Below are positions 27,396 to 38,690 of a stretch of DNA of 40,421 nt, piece by piece (positions within the stretch are counted from its first letter, which is position 1; each line of letters opens with the position of its first letter). The notes beneath the pieces are model-generated. The model was given only the letters and a program-made list of their open reading frames with translations. It made no database searches and was not told the DNA's origin. Location: NCBI GenBank assembly GCA_012032285.1, contig JAAURJ010000026.1, positions 1-40,421 on the forward strand, read 5' to 3'. The DNA is from Sphingomonadales bacterium. Lineage in GTDB: Bacteria > Pseudomonadota > Alphaproteobacteria > Sphingomonadales > Sphingomonadaceae. The translations under genes were made by a program, and so were the position numbers.

Positions 27396-29276
27396 TTGAG
27401 CCATCCGAGCGAAAAAGACCAAAAAATGCTGCCGCTAACCTTGGGGGCGCTGGGCATTGTTTTTGGCGATATTGGCACCAGCCCGCTTTATGCATTCCGT
27501 GAAAGCTTTTTGGGGCTTGCCCATCTTGACGTGACGCATGCCCATGTGTTCGGCGTGTTGTCGATGATAACATGGTCATTGATCCTTGTTATATCCATCA
27601 AATATATTTTGGTTGTGATGCGCGCCGACAATGGCGGCGAAGGCGGGATTATCGCACTGGTTTCCCTGCTTAAAAAGAAAAGCTATGATCATAGCAATTT
27701 CAAAAAATGGCTGATCATTGCCGGGTTGTTTGGTTCGGCCCTGCTTTATGGTGATGGCGCAATTACGCCTGCTATTACGGTTTTGGGCGCGATCGAAGGT
27801 TTGGAACTGGTCAGCAACCGTTTTGAACCTTTCATCATTCCGATTACCATCGGTATCATTATCGCGCTATTTTCAATCCAGCGGTTCGGCACTGGCAAAA
27901 TTGGTAAGGTGTTTGGACCATTTTTGCTCATTTGGTTTACGACATTGGCGCTGCTTGGAATACGCGGGATTTTCATGAATCCCGGTGTTTTAGTAGCGCT
28001 TAGCCCGCATTATGCCATTGCATTCCTGTTCAGCGAACCGGGTACCGCCCTTATGGTTTTGGGAACCGTATTTCTTGTGGTGACAGGCGGTGAGACACTT
28101 TATGCCGACATGGGCCATTTTGGAGCCCCCGCCATTCGCCGCGCCTGGTTTTTCCTTGTGCTGCCGGCGTTGCTGCTCAATTATTTCGGACAGGGCGGGC
28201 TGGTGCTATCCAACGCACAAGATGTTGCCAATCCATTCTACAATCTGGCCCCTGAATGGGGGTTAATCCCATTGATTATCCTTGCCACATTGGCGGCGAG
28301 TGTAGCGTCGCAGGCGGTTATTTCCGGGGTATTTTCGCTCACCCGGCAAGCGATGCAGCTGGGCCAATTGCCGCGCATGCAAGTGGTGCAAACCGATGGC
28401 CAAGCCTTTGGCCAGATTTATATTCCGCTGGTCAACTGGATGCTGCTGGTGGCGACCGTGCTGCTGGTGCTGATGTTCCGTTCTTCCGGCAATTTGGCAG
28501 CGGCCTATGGTATTGCGATTGCGCTCGATATGGTAATTACAACGATAATTGTTCTATTCGTACTATATGGATGGGGCTGGCGGCGGCCATTGCTTCTGCT
28601 ACTCGCGCTGATATTCCTGCCGCTCGACATTGCTTATTTGGGCGCCAATATCATTAAATTTTTCGATGGTGGCTGGTTCCCGGTTATCGTTGCGCTGACC
28701 ATATTTGCGCTGATGAGCATCTGGGCCAGCGGACGCAAAAGGCTTCGCACTGCGACACAGGAAGGGTTGATGCCTGCAACGCTTTTTGCCAAACGCCTTC
28801 CCGAAAGCTCGGTCCTGCGCACGCCGGGAACCGCAATTTTCCTGACCTCGCTCGACAATGGCATCCCAACCGCTCTGCTCCACCATTTGAAGCATAATAA
28901 GGCGCTTCATGAAAAAGTCATCCTGCTCCATGTTGAGGTGTTGCCAACCGCCCGGATACCGCAGGATAAGAAGATTTTGATTGAGGAGCTTGGTCCAAGC
29001 TTTCACCGTATCACATTCCATTATGGCTTTAACGAGCGGATCGACGTTCCCCGCCGTTTGCGCCAATGCAAATCCATGGGTGCTGATATTGATGTGGCGC
29101 AGGCCAGCTATTATCTCGGCCGTGAAACGATTACATTCAAATCAAGCGGCAGCCTGATCCGCAAGCTGAGCAATTCGGTTTTCGCCTTTTTGAACCGCAA
29201 TGCGGGCCGCGCCACTATATTCTTCCGCATCCCGCCCAACCGCGTCGTTGAAATGGGCGCCCAAGTGGAGATTTAA
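27396..29276 (+). CDS. kup: Potassium uptake protein Kup
   Basis: Kup/HAK-type potassium:proton symporter. The signature LGALGIVFGDIGTSPLYAFRE (parts: IVFGDIGTSPLYAFR) opens the first of about 12 membrane helices, and YGDGAITPAITVLGAIEGLE and GGETLYADMGHFG follow. A C-terminal cytoplasmic part of about 170 residues ends the 626-residue protein. The start is TTG 27396 in the usual MSHPSEKDQKM context, with AGGA about 11 bases upstream; ATG 27388 opens a frame that stops at once unless one T is missing, so a true start may be there. ATG 27426 is a third choice. Confidence 0.94.
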   Translation: MSHPSEKDQKMLPLTLGALGIVFGDIGTSPLYAFRESFLGLAHLDVTHAHVFGVLSMITWSLILVISIKYILVVMRADNGGEGGIIALVSLLKKKSYDHSNFKKWLIIAGLFGSALLYGDGAITPAITVLGAIEGLELVSNRFEPFIIPITIGIIIALFSIQRFGTGKIGKVFGPFLLIWFTTLALLGIRGIFMNPGVLVALSPHYAIAFLFSEPGTALMVLGTVFLVVTGGETLYADMGHFGAPAIRRAWFFLVLPALLLNYFGQGGLVLSNAQDVANPFYNLAPEWGLIPLIILATLAASVASQAVISGVFSLTRQAMQLGQLPRMQVVQTDGQAFGQIYIPLVNWMLLVATVLLVLMFRSSGNLAAAYGIAIALDMVITTIIVLFVLYGWGWRRPLLLLLALIFLPLDIAYLGANIIKFFDGGWFPVIVALTIFALMSIWASGRKRLRTATQEGLMPATLFAKRLPESSVLRTPGTAIFLTSLDNGIPTALLHHLKHNKALHEKVILLHVEVLPTARIPQDKKILIEELGPSFHRITFHYGFNERIDVPRRLRQCKSMGADIDVAQASYYLGRETITFKSSGSLIRKLSNSVFAFLNRNAGRATIFFRIPPNRVVEMGAQVEI

Positions 29277-29282
29277 CGGAGG

Positions 29283-31154
29283 CTATTTCCTGCCGAATAG
29301 CTTTTCAACGTCATCCAAAGCCAGCTTGACCCATGTCGGGCGGCCATGATTGCATTGGCCGCTGTGCGGTGTGACCTCCATTTCGCGCAACAGCGCGTTC
29401 ATTTCATCAACCTTTAGCACGCGGCCTGCCCGCACGCTGCCATGGCAGGCCATGGTGGAGGCAACCAGATCAATGCGCTCCTTCAGCGACAATGCCTCAT
29501 CATAAACGGCCAGATCGTCGGCCAAATCCTCAATCAGTGCCCGCGCATCCCCCCCGCCCAGCACCGCAGGAACCGCGCGCACCAATATCGCCGAGGGGCC
29601 GAACCGTTCCATATCCAGCCCAAATTCGGATAGCTCCCCTATCCGCGCCTCCAGCCGGTCGCACGCCGGTTCATCCAGCTCCACCACCTGCGGCATCAAC
29701 AGCGCCTGTGATGGCACCGCCCCGCCCGCCTCCGCCATGGCGCGGCGCATTCGTTCGAGCACCAGCCGTTCATGCGCCGCGTGTTGATCCACGATCACCA
29801 ACCCATCCGTGGCCTCTGCTACAATATAGGTATTGGCGACCTGTCCCCTGGCAATGCCAAGCGGATGGCGGGCGGCGGGCGGAACAGGTTCATGCGCTTC
29901 GGCGGCGCGGCCCATGATAGGGGCCAGATCCTCACCCGCTATCCCGGTCATATCGGCAAAGCTGCTCCGGCTTTCAGCGAACGCGGGAAAGGCGCTGCGC
30001 GATACGCCTACCTGATAATGGCGGGATTGATAATGGCCGGACGGTTCATAGTTTATCGGGGCGGGATAGGAGGTTTCCCTTTGCGATGAAAAAATATCGG
30101 TTTGGCGGTCCGGCGCGGGACCGTCGCCTTCGCGCTGCCAATTTACCTCTGCGGCGCGTTGCACAGAGCGAAAGCCGGATTGATCGAGCGCATGGCGCAG
30201 GCCCGACACAATCATACCGCGGATAAGGTTCGGTTCCCGAAAACGCACCTCGGTCTTTGCCGGATGGACATTCACATCGACCTCGCTTGTCGGCAGATCA
30301 AGGAACAGCGCGACCACCGCATGACGATCCCGCGCCAGCATTTCGGCATAAGCCCCGCGCACTGCACCGATCAGCAAACGGTCCTTTACCGGGCGGCCAT
30401 TAACGAACAGAAATTGATGGTCGGATATGCCCCGGTTAAATGTCGGCACGCTGGCGATACCGCCCAGCCGCACGCCTTCACGCTCATAATCCAGCGCCAC
30501 GCTATTTTGCGCCAGATCATTCGAAGTCAGCGCGGCGACGCGGGCGGGCCGGTCCATGCCGGCTTGCACCTGCAACGCCCGCCTGCCATCATGTTCCAGC
30601 GTGAAACCAATATCGGGCCGCGACATGGCAAGCCGTTTGACAACATCCATTGCTGCGCCATATTCGCTGCGTGCAGACCGCAGGAATTTACGCCGCGCCG
30701 GGATTTTGGCGAACAGATTTTCTACACGGATCTTTGTTCCCGGCGGGATAGCCGATGGCCCTTCCCCAGACAAAATACCGTGATCGACCACCCGCCGCCA
30801 GCCATCAAAGCCGCGCACCCGGCTTTCCATCGTCATCATTGATACGCTGGCGATGGAGGGCAAAGCTTCACCGCGAAAGCCCAATGTTTCCACACGCTCA
30901 ATTGCTTCGTCCGGCAATTTCGATGTCGCATGGCGTTCCAGCGCCAATGCCATTTCGTCGCTGCGCATCCCGCAGCCATCATCAATAACCTCAATCAGGT
31001 CCAAACCGCCCGCTGACAGGCGGATTGCGATATTGGTCGCCCCTGAATCAATAGAATTTTCGATCAGTTCCTTCAACGCACTGGCCGGTCTTTCTACCAC
31101 TTCACCGGCTGCGATACGGTTGATTAGTGTCTCTGGGAGTCTTCTTATTGACAT
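29283..31154 (-). CDS. mutL: DNA mismatch repair protein MutL
   Basis: MutL couples MutS mismatch detection to strand cleavage. The GHKL ATPase N-terminal part has IAAGEVVERPASALKELIENS (parts: AAGEVVERPAS, KELIENSID), DDGCGM and RGEALPSIASVS. The C-terminal part carries DQHAAHERLVLE, which fits the DQHA-X2-E-X4-E endonuclease motif near residue 460, so this MutL is the nicking type found in bacteria without MutH. QCNHGRPT closes the metal site. Length 623. It is convergent with kup, with six bases between stops, and divergent from mreB. Confidence 0.96.
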   Translation of the reverse strand: MSIRRLPETLINRIAAGEVVERPASALKELIENSIDSGATNIAIRLSAGGLDLIEVIDDGCGMRSDEMALALERHATSKLPDEAIERVETLGFRGEALPSIASVSMMTMESRVRGFDGWRRVVDHGILSGEGPSAIPPGTKIRVENLFAKIPARRKFLRSARSEYGAAMDVVKRLAMSRPDIGFTLEHDGRRALQVQAGMDRPARVAALTSNDLAQNSVALDYEREGVRLGGIASVPTFNRGISDHQFLFVNGRPVKDRLLIGAVRGAYAEMLARDRHAVVALFLDLPTSEVDVNVHPAKTEVRFREPNLIRGMIVSGLRHALDQSGFRSVQRAAEVNWQREGDGPAPDRQTDIFSSQRETSYPAPINYEPSGHYQSRHYQVGVSRSAFPAFAESRSSFADMTGIAGEDLAPIMGRAAEAHEPVPPAARHPLGIARGQVANTYIVAEATDGLVIVDQHAAHERLVLERMRRAMAEAGGAVPSQALLMPQVVELDEPACDRLEARIGELSEFGLDMERFGPSAILVRAVPAVLGGGDARALIEDLADDLAVYDEALSLKERIDLVASTMACHGSVRAGRVLKVDEMNALLREMEVTPHSGQCNHGRPTWVKLALDDVEKLFGRK

Positions 31155-31298
31155 ATGAACAATCCTAACCCAAGTGGGCGGCGCACGCGACTCCTAATCG
31201 CCCTGTCTTGCTAGGTTTGATCCGACAAATATCTGTTTCGAAAAACAGCAATTTCCGCTAGGACAGCGCGATTGGACGGCGCTTAGTTTGACCAAGCC

Positions 31299-32378
<1,080 letters not shown>

Positions 32379-32393
32379 CCGGCGCTGCGCCCG

Positions 32394-33308
32394 GTGGCGG
32401 CGTCCAAAAACCGGCCTTCGGGATTTTCCCGTAAAGCGCAATATAGCCTGTTCGCGGCCTATGTGCTGACGATTGCGGGGGCGGTTTTTGCTGGCCTGTT
32501 ACTGGTGATTTCGGTGATCGATCCCACCGGCTTTGCGGCGCTGCGAAAAATTGGTGCAGAAGTAACTGCGCCCGTTGCCAGGGCTTTTGACAGCCTGCGC
32601 CGTTCGGTCAATGATTTGGGCGGCAACACATCGGCCTATTTCGATGCGGCGGCGAAAAATGCGAAGCTAACCAAGGAGGTGAAAGCCAATCGCACCAAAA
32701 TTATCGAAGCGCGAGCGATCAAACTGGAAAATAAACGGCTGCGCAACTTGCTAGCGCTCAAGCAAGCGGAAACCGGGCATATCGCTATCGGCCGTTTGAT
32801 CAGCAGCACCGCCAGCAGCAGCAGGCGGCTTGCGACCCTTTCAATCGGTTCCAACTACAATATCGAGAACGGTCAACCGGTGCGCGGACCAGAAGGCCTG
32901 ATTGGCCGGATAATTGAGGTTGGACCGACTACCGCGCGGGTTCTGCTGATCACTGATCCGGGCAATCCGGTGCCGGTCATGCGCGTCGCCGACGGCGTTG
33001 CGGCATCGGGAGAGGGGACCGCCAACGGTATGGTCATGGTGCGCCCTGTCAATCTGGGCATCAACCCGTTCAAGATCGGCGATATCATTGTTACATCGGG
33101 CAATGGCGGTCTATTCCGCCCCAATATCCCCTATGCAAAAGTGGTGAAGATAATCCCTGATGGCGCATTGGCACGGCCGCTGGCCAACCCCGCCTTCACC
33201 CCCTATGCCATGGTGCTTCCTATATATGAGCAGGAGGCGATGGAAACGCTTGCAATTCCGGCGGACGAGCCCATTGCCCCCGCGCAAGCAGCGGAGCCGC
33301 AGGAATGA
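32394..33308 (+). CDS. mreC: Rod-shape determining protein MreC
   Basis: MreC is a bitopic periplasmic scaffold that links MreB to PBP2 and RodA. The 304-residue protein has one N-terminal membrane helix (about residues 22-44), a coiled coil (about 85-120, AAKNAKLTKEVKANRTKI..), and the two beta domains with SNYNIENGQPVRGPEGLIGRI (parts: NGQPVRGPEGLIGRI), VLLITDPGNPVPV and VTSGNGGLFRPNIP. It starts at GTG 32394. Its stop overlaps the mreD ATG as ATGA, consistent with an mreBCD-mrdA-rodA operon. Confidence 0.93.
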   Translation: MAASKNRPSGFSRKAQYSLFAAYVLTIAGAVFAGLLLVISVIDPTGFAALRKIGAEVTAPVARAFDSLRRSVNDLGGNTSAYFDAAAKNAKLTKEVKANRTKIIEARAIKLENKRLRNLLALKQAETGHIAIGRLISSTASSSRRLATLSIGSNYNIENGQPVRGPEGLIGRIIEVGPTTARVLLITDPGNPVPVMRVADGVAASGEGTANGMVMVRPVNLGINPFKIGDIIVTSGNGGLFRPNIPYAKVVKIIPDGALARPLANPAFTPYAMVLPIYEQEAMETLAIPADEPIAPAQAAEPQE

Positions 33309-33901
33309 AGCGGGCGGGCGGCGGTTTCAAAACAAGACAAGCGGGTCCGCTGAAAAAAAGCCCCATGGCTGTATTCAAACGCCCATCGCGCACCTATGAA
33401 TCGCGATTGAATCGCGAACAATCGCGCCTGTCGATGATCGCTATACCGGTTGCTTCGGTGCTGTTGGGATCAATGGTTACCGCTATGCCGATCATTGAAA
33501 CACAGCCGGTTTTGCCGCCACTAGGGCTGATGATATTCCTCGCTTGGCGGTTGCTGCGCCCTGGCCTTTGGCCAATGTGGGCGGGCCTGCCGTTCGGGAT
33601 GTTTGACGATATGTTCAGCGGGCAGCCCTTTGGCAGCGCGGCGTTAATCTGGTCCTTGATCATGATTGCGCTCGAAATCATTGATATGCGAGCGATTTGG
33701 CGTGATCATTTGCAGGATTGGTTAATCGCTTCCTTCATGATTGTCATTGCCTTATTTGGCGGACTGATCTGCGCTGGGCTGGTTTACAAGGCGCGGGCAG
33801 AAGCGATTGTGCTATTGCCGCAAATCTTGCTGTCCTTACTGCTTTACCCGATTACCGTGCGGATGGTGGCGCGGCTTGACAGGTGGCGGCTGTCGACATG
33901 A
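33305..33901 (+). CDS. mreD: Rod-shape determining protein MreD
   Basis: The 198-residue protein has a basic N-terminal extension (about residues 1-42) then five hydrophobic segments typical of MreD, including LPPLGLMIFLAWRLLRPGLWP and GLPFGMFDDMFSGQPFGSA (the conserved G-x-DD-x-x-G type stretch). It is an inner-membrane part of the elongasome. ATG 33305 overlaps the mreC stop. A later ATG at 33365 (MAVFKRPSRTYESR) may also serve. The stop is 13 bases before mrdA. Confidence 0.88.
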   Translation: MKRAGGGFKTRQAGPLKKSPMAVFKRPSRTYESRLNREQSRLSMIAIPVASVLLGSMVTAMPIIETQPVLPPLGLMIFLAWRLLRPGLWPMWAGLPFGMFDDMFSGQPFGSAALIWSLIMIALEIIDMRAIWRDHLQDWLIASFMIVIALFGGLICAGLVYKARAEAIVLLPQILLSLLLYPITVRMVARLDRWRLST

Positions 33902-33914
33902 TAATGGCTCTGTC

Positions 33915-35849
33915 ATGAAATCTCCCAAACCGGTTTCGTCTGCCCAGCAAAACTTCACCTTCACCCGCCGGTCCATGTTCGTCGGCGGCGTGCAGGCGGC
34001 GCTTGGCCTCGTGCTGGCAGGACGCATGGCCTATATTGCCGTGGCGGAGAATGAAAAATATAAGCTGCTATCGGAAAGCAACCGTGTCAATTTGACGCTG
34101 ATCCCCCCGCGCCGCGGCTGGTTCATTGATCGTTATGGCAAACCTATCGCCACCAACCGCGCCGATTTCCGGGTTGATTTAATCCCCGAAAGGGTTGTGA
34201 ATAAAGAACAAACTGTCGCTACTCTCAGCAAGCTGCTCGCTCTGTCGCAGGATGCGAGCGAACGGGTCAGCCGTGAGCTGAAAAAAGCAAAAGGGTTTCA
34301 GCCAATTCAGGTCGCCGACGGGCTTGATTATGACAGCTATGCCAAGGTTAGCGTGCGTCTTCCCGAATTGCCCGGCGTATCCCCGCGTCAGGGTTTTTCC
34401 CGCTATTATCCAAGCGGGCCAGCTGTCGGCCATTTAATAGGTTATGTAGGTGTGGTTTCGGCTGAGGAATATCAGGAACGGCGCGATCCGTTATTGATTA
34501 CGCCCGGTTTCAAAATTGGCAAGGCAGGGCTGGAAAAAAGCTTTGAAGACCAATTAAAAGGAACGCCTGGTGCCAAAAGGGTAGAGGTAACCGCAAGGGG
34601 CAAAATTGTCCGCGACCTTAGCACCAAGGGCGATATTCCCGGCAATCCGTTGCAACTGACCATCGACATTGATCTCCATAATTATGCCGCTCGTCGTTTG
34701 GGACAGGAATCGGGTTCGGTGGTCATTTTCGATTGTTGGACAGGGGACATATTATGCATGGTTTCCATGCCCTGTTTTGATCCCAATAGCTTTTCGGACG
34801 GCATTGGCTCGCTGGAGTATAAATGGCTGCGTGAGGATGATCATATCCCGTTGCTTAACAAAAGCTTGCAGGGGCTTTATCCACCCGGATCGACATTGAA
34901 GCCCATGGCAGCGATAGCGTTTCAGAAAGAAGGCATTGATCCCGATGAAACCGTTTTCTGCGGCGGGGGGTATAGGCTGGGCAACCGCGTTTTCAAATGT
35001 CTGGGCCGTCACGGCACGATGAATATGCGCAGCGCCATTATGAAAAGCTGCAACACCTATTTCTATTCGATGGGTAACCGGGTGGGATATGATGCTATTG
35101 CACCTGTGGCCCGCGAATTTGGGCTGGGTCAGGAATTCGACCTGCCATTCCAATCACAATATTATGGCACCATCCCCGACAGCGCATGGATGAAGCGCAA
35201 ATATGATAAGGAATGGAGCCGATCAGACACCCTTAATGCGGTCATCGGTCAGGGTTATGTGCTGACCAGCCCGCTGCAATTGGCGGTGATGTCTGCGCGG
35301 ATTGCATCTGGGCTGAAGGTCGATCCACATATTCTCTATAAAAACCGCAAGGCGGCCGCCCATTTACCCTTCCCCGAAGAGCATCTTGCCGTCGCCCGCG
35401 AAGGCATGGACCTGGTCGTTAATGGCGCCGGGACGGCGGTGCGCAGCCGTCTGGATATTCCCAATGTGAAGCTGGCCGGGAAAACCGGCACGGCGCAGGT
35501 CCGCGCTATTTCCGGCAGCTATAGAGGCAAGGGCGGCCTTTGGAAGCACCGCGATCACGGTCTTTTCGTTTGCTTCGCACCCGTCGATCAACCGCGCTAT
35601 GGCGCTGCAGTTGTCATTGAACATGGCATGGGAGGGGCGCGTGCGGCGGCTCCGGTGGCAAAGGATGTTCTCACTTTCCTCTATGACCGGGAACAAGCGA
35701 TGGCGACGCTGGAATCGCTGGAGGCCGGATGGGGCGGCACACCCGAACAGCGCATGGCCCGCTCGCTTGCCGCCTTTACCGCCGCCAGCAACGGTCCTAG
35801 CAAAGCCGACAGCGACGCCGCCCAGAAAAAAGAAGCGGATCCCGAATGA
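33915..35849 (+). CDS. mrdA: Penicillin-binding protein 2
   Basis: PBP2 is the class B transpeptidase that crosslinks peptidoglycan during side-wall elongation. ATG 33915 (MKSPKPVSSAQQNF) gives 644 residues with a membrane anchor near residues 24-40 (GVQAALGLVLAGRMAYI). The pedestal has NRVNLTLIPPRRGWFIDRYG (parts: RRGWFIDRYGKPIATNRADF). The transpeptidase motifs are PPGSTLKP (Ser-x-x-Lys), SCN in KSCNTYFYSMGN, and KTGTAQV. The C-terminal tail after residue 590 is Ala/Ser-rich and low complexity. Its stop overlaps the rodA ATG as ATGA. Confidence 0.95.
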   Translation: MKSPKPVSSAQQNFTFTRRSMFVGGVQAALGLVLAGRMAYIAVAENEKYKLLSESNRVNLTLIPPRRGWFIDRYGKPIATNRADFRVDLIPERVVNKEQTVATLSKLLALSQDASERVSRELKKAKGFQPIQVADGLDYDSYAKVSVRLPELPGVSPRQGFSRYYPSGPAVGHLIGYVGVVSAEEYQERRDPLLITPGFKIGKAGLEKSFEDQLKGTPGAKRVEVTARGKIVRDLSTKGDIPGNPLQLTIDIDLHNYAARRLGQESGSVVIFDCWTGDILCMVSMPCFDPNSFSDGIGSLEYKWLREDDHIPLLNKSLQGLYPPGSTLKPMAAIAFQKEGIDPDETVFCGGGYRLGNRVFKCLGRHGTMNMRSAIMKSCNTYFYSMGNRVGYDAIAPVAREFGLGQEFDLPFQSQYYGTIPDSAWMKRKYDKEWSRSDTLNAVIGQGYVLTSPLQLAVMSARIASGLKVDPHILYKNRKAAAHLPFPEEHLAVAREGMDLVVNGAGTAVRSRLDIPNVKLAGKTGTAQVRAISGSYRGKGGLWKHRDHGLFVCFAPVDQPRYGAAVVIEHGMGGARAAAPVAKDVLTFLYDREQAMATLESLEAGWGGTPEQRMARSLAAFTAASNGPSKADSDAAQKKEADPE

Positions 35850-36960
35850 CGCGCGGTATTATCCCCGCTCCGATTGCGGCGCTGCCTTGGCGGTTGATCC
35901 TGTTACTGTTCACCATGACCAGCTTTGGCACCATGGTGCTATATTCGGCGGCAGGCGGAAACCTGCAACCTTGGGCAGGGCAGCATATGATCCGTTTTTT
36001 GGTCTTTTTGGCCATGGCCATTGTCATGTCGCGCTTTCCGCTGGATTTCTGGAAGAAAATGACATGGCCGGTTTACGGCATAACACTCGCCCTGTTGTTC
36101 ATTGTGGAGATGATCGGACAGGTTGGCGGGGGCAGCCAGCGTTGGATCAACATCGGCTTTATGACCATACAACCGTCGGAGCTTATGAAACCGGCGGTGG
36201 TGCTGGCCGCAGCATGGTTTTTTGACCGCCTGCCCGCGACCAAGATCAACAGTTTCGATGCCATCTGGCCGCTTGGCGTTATTATCGCCTTGCCCAGCGC
36301 TTTGGTGATTTTACAGCCCGATCTCGATTCCTCCATCGCCTATATTTTTGGGGTGGCCGTCATCGGCTTTTTGGCTGGTTTACCGCTCATCTATTTTATC
36401 GGCGCGGGCGGAGCGCTCGCCATTTTAGCTCCACTGATCTATTTTTCGGGATGAAGGAATATCAACAAAACCGCGTGCTAATCTTCCTTGATCCCGAAAG
36501 CGATCCTTTGGGGGCGGGCTATCACATCACCCAATCGAAAATCGCCATTGGTTCAGGCGGCATCTTTGGCAAAGGTTTCGGCAATGGCACGCAAAGCCAT
36601 TTGGACTATTTACCCGAAGGCCATACCGATTTCGTATTTGCAACCATGTCCGAAGAATGGGGCCTGATGGGTGGGCTGTTTACGCTGTTTTGCTTGTTCC
36701 TTTTATTCCGCTGGGGCCTGCGCGTCGCCATGGCGAGCCGGTCACGCTATGGGCAATTGGTGGCGGCGGGGCTTACCTGCACGATATTCTTCTATGCCGC
36801 GATCAACCTCCTCATGGTCGTGGGTTTTGCGCCGGTCGCCGGCCTGCCACTGCCGTTTATGAGCCATGGCGGCAATAATATGCTCACCATGATGCTGTGC
36901 ATCGGCATTATCATGTCGATCGAAAGGCACCCGGGATCCCGGCAAGGCAAATTCGCCTGA
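35846..36960 (+). CDS. rodA: SEDS glycosyltransferase RodA (frameshifted)
   Basis: RodA polymerises lipid II glycan strands with PBP2. Ten or so membrane segments are visible, with GGGSQRWINIGFMTIQPSELMKPA (parts: SQRWINIGF, TIQPSELMKPA), LQPDLDSS, and the conserved HTDFVFATMSEEWGLMGG (parts: HTDFVFATMSEEWG). The frame breaks at the T5 run 36442-36446: the first part ends LAPLIYFSG and the second resumes GMKEYQQNRVLIFLDPE. One extra T gives LIYFFGMKEYQQNRV and 371 residues. It is the last gene of the mre operon, overlapping mrdA by four bases. Confidence 0.95.
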
Positions 36961-37062
36961 CCGCGCGGACGGCGATCCCGCCTCTTGACAACAGGCGGCG
37001 AAAGGACCAAATCGCCCTCGCAAACGATTATCCCATGCCGATATATCGCACAGCAAAAATGT

Positions 37063-37137
<75 letters not shown>

Positions 37138-37296
37138 TTTTTGGCATTTCCTGTGATGACTTGCTCTCAAATTCAAATGACGTAACATCATTTCACGGGT
37201 CTACAAATCCTGCTCCTATATTAACTCCATTTTAACCATCAAACGCCATTATAAGCTTTGAAAACCACTTACTTGATGGGCAAACAGGACCAGTTT

Positions 37297-38367
37297 ATGG
37301 ACAATATGCGGGGAATCGATCCTACAGGCTCGGATAATGAAACCAACGAAGCAGGCTATGTCAGCTTTGAATCCGAAGAAAATGAAGATGCTGCTATTGA
37401 AGCGCCGCCCGCCATTGGCACGGATGAGCGCCGTATGCAGGTGCGCGCCTATAATTTCTGGACGTCGCATCTATATGACAAAAACTATCCCAGCATAGAG
37501 GAATTACAGCCCGAAACGGTTGAGGATTTCCGCGATTACAGCGTGCTGCTTGATTTCACATCGGGCATTGAAAACCCCTCGATTGAATATCTGGGCGATA
37601 CGCTGCGCACCGAATGCGGCTTGGATGAAAATGTCAGCTATCTGGATGAAGTGCCAAGCGGTTCATTATTGTCGCGTATTACCGATCATTATCTGCAAAT
37701 CATTGCCAACCGTGCGCCCATTGGTTTTGAGGCCGAATTTGTCAATAATCAAGGCCTGACCATCATGTATCGCGGCATATTGCTGCCTTATTCATCGGAT
37801 GACGATACAATTGATTTCATTTATGGCGTTATCAATTGGAAAGAAGCCGCGCCGCGTGACGAAAACGCTGCGCTGGTCCAAGAAGTCAATGCCGCGCTCA
37901 ATAATATTACGCCGCGCAAGGAACAGGTTCCCGTCTGGGCCGATGGTCCAGCCAATCATGATCTGGATATGCAACCATTGGAGCTGACCGGAGCCGATGC
38001 GTTTGACTTGACCGCTGATTATGAAGAAAGTTCTGAGCCGGATGAAGACAGCTCGCTTGCCGATTGGCTGGTAGCCGCCCGCAGCATTGCCGATACGGCC
38101 AAAGACGAAGATGCACGTAGCCGTGAAACATTGTATAAAGCCATTGGCCGCGCTTATGATTTCTCTCTGGTCGCGGAAAAATATCCCGAAGATTATAATG
38201 AATTGCTTACCGATTCCGGTGTGAAGGTGCAGGAACGAGCGCCGATGACGCCCGTTGCAAAACTGGTTTTCGGAACCCAATATGACAAAACCCGGCTAAC
38301 CGAATTTGCCACCGCGCTCAATTATGCGCACCGCAATGCTGTGCCGATGGGCGGTCTGTCCGAATGA
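37297..38367 (+). CDS. PAS domain (PAS_5 type) protein
   Basis: The product is about 356 residues. The segment from about residue 45 to 180 (RRMQVRAYNFWTSHLYDKNYPS as the entry; parts: RAYNFWTSHL, EDFRDYSVLLDFT, YRGILLPYSSDD, FIYGVINWK) matches the alphaproteobacterial PAS_5 domain. The C-terminal half is acidic then helical and not recognised. No kinase, GGDEF or output domain is fused, so it may be a soluble sensor or adaptor. I start at ATG 37297, with AGGA eight bases upstream; the longer frame begins at TTG 37258. The stop overlaps the next gene (ATGA). Confidence 0.78.
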   Translation: MDNMRGIDPTGSDNETNEAGYVSFESEENEDAAIEAPPAIGTDERRMQVRAYNFWTSHLYDKNYPSIEELQPETVEDFRDYSVLLDFTSGIENPSIEYLGDTLRTECGLDENVSYLDEVPSGSLLSRITDHYLQIIANRAPIGFEAEFVNNQGLTIMYRGILLPYSSDDDTIDFIYGVINWKEAAPRDENAALVQEVNAALNNITPRKEQVPVWADGPANHDLDMQPLELTGADAFDLTADYEESSEPDEDSSLADWLVAARSIADTAKDEDARSRETLYKAIGRAYDFSLVAEKYPEDYNELLTDSGVKVQERAPMTPVAKLVFGTQYDKTRLTEFATALNYAHRNAVPMGGLSE

Positions 38368-38642
38368 TTTCCAAGCATGAAGGCGGCCTGAAGGGCATTG
38401 TGAAAGCCGAGCGTCAGGCGCGTAAAGTGGCCAAGGGTGAGCATGTCAAGCAAGTGGCCGACCCGCGGACATTGCTTCGCGGCGCCCCTGCCCGTGACAT
38501 CAGCGAATTTTCAGGCGAAGGCGATGAGTTCATCGTGCTGGTTGCCCGGCGAGCAGCCGATGGCAGCGTCGCCATTGTCGCCCATATGGACGGCGACAAG
38601 GGACTGACCGAACGGGTATTGGGCAAGGCCGTAACAGGTTGA
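38364..38642 (+). CDS. Small conserved-looking hypothetical protein
   Basis: A 92-residue protein with a basic N-terminal half (SKHEGGLKGIVKAERQARKVAKGEH) and a beta-like C-terminal half (GDEFIVLVARRAADGSVAIVAHMDGDKG; parts: EFIVLVARRAADGS). No signal peptide or membrane segment. I do not recognise a family. ATG 38364 overlaps the PAS_5 protein stop by four bases, so the two are co-translated and may act together. Confidence 0.7.
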   Translation: MISKHEGGLKGIVKAERQARKVAKGEHVKQVADPRTLLRGAPARDISEFSGEGDEFIVLVARRAADGSVAIVAHMDGDKGLTERVLGKAVTG

Positions 38643-38690
38643 GAATAGGGTCTCGTCGCGCCGGCGGCTGCCCTGCGCCCTAAACGCGCC

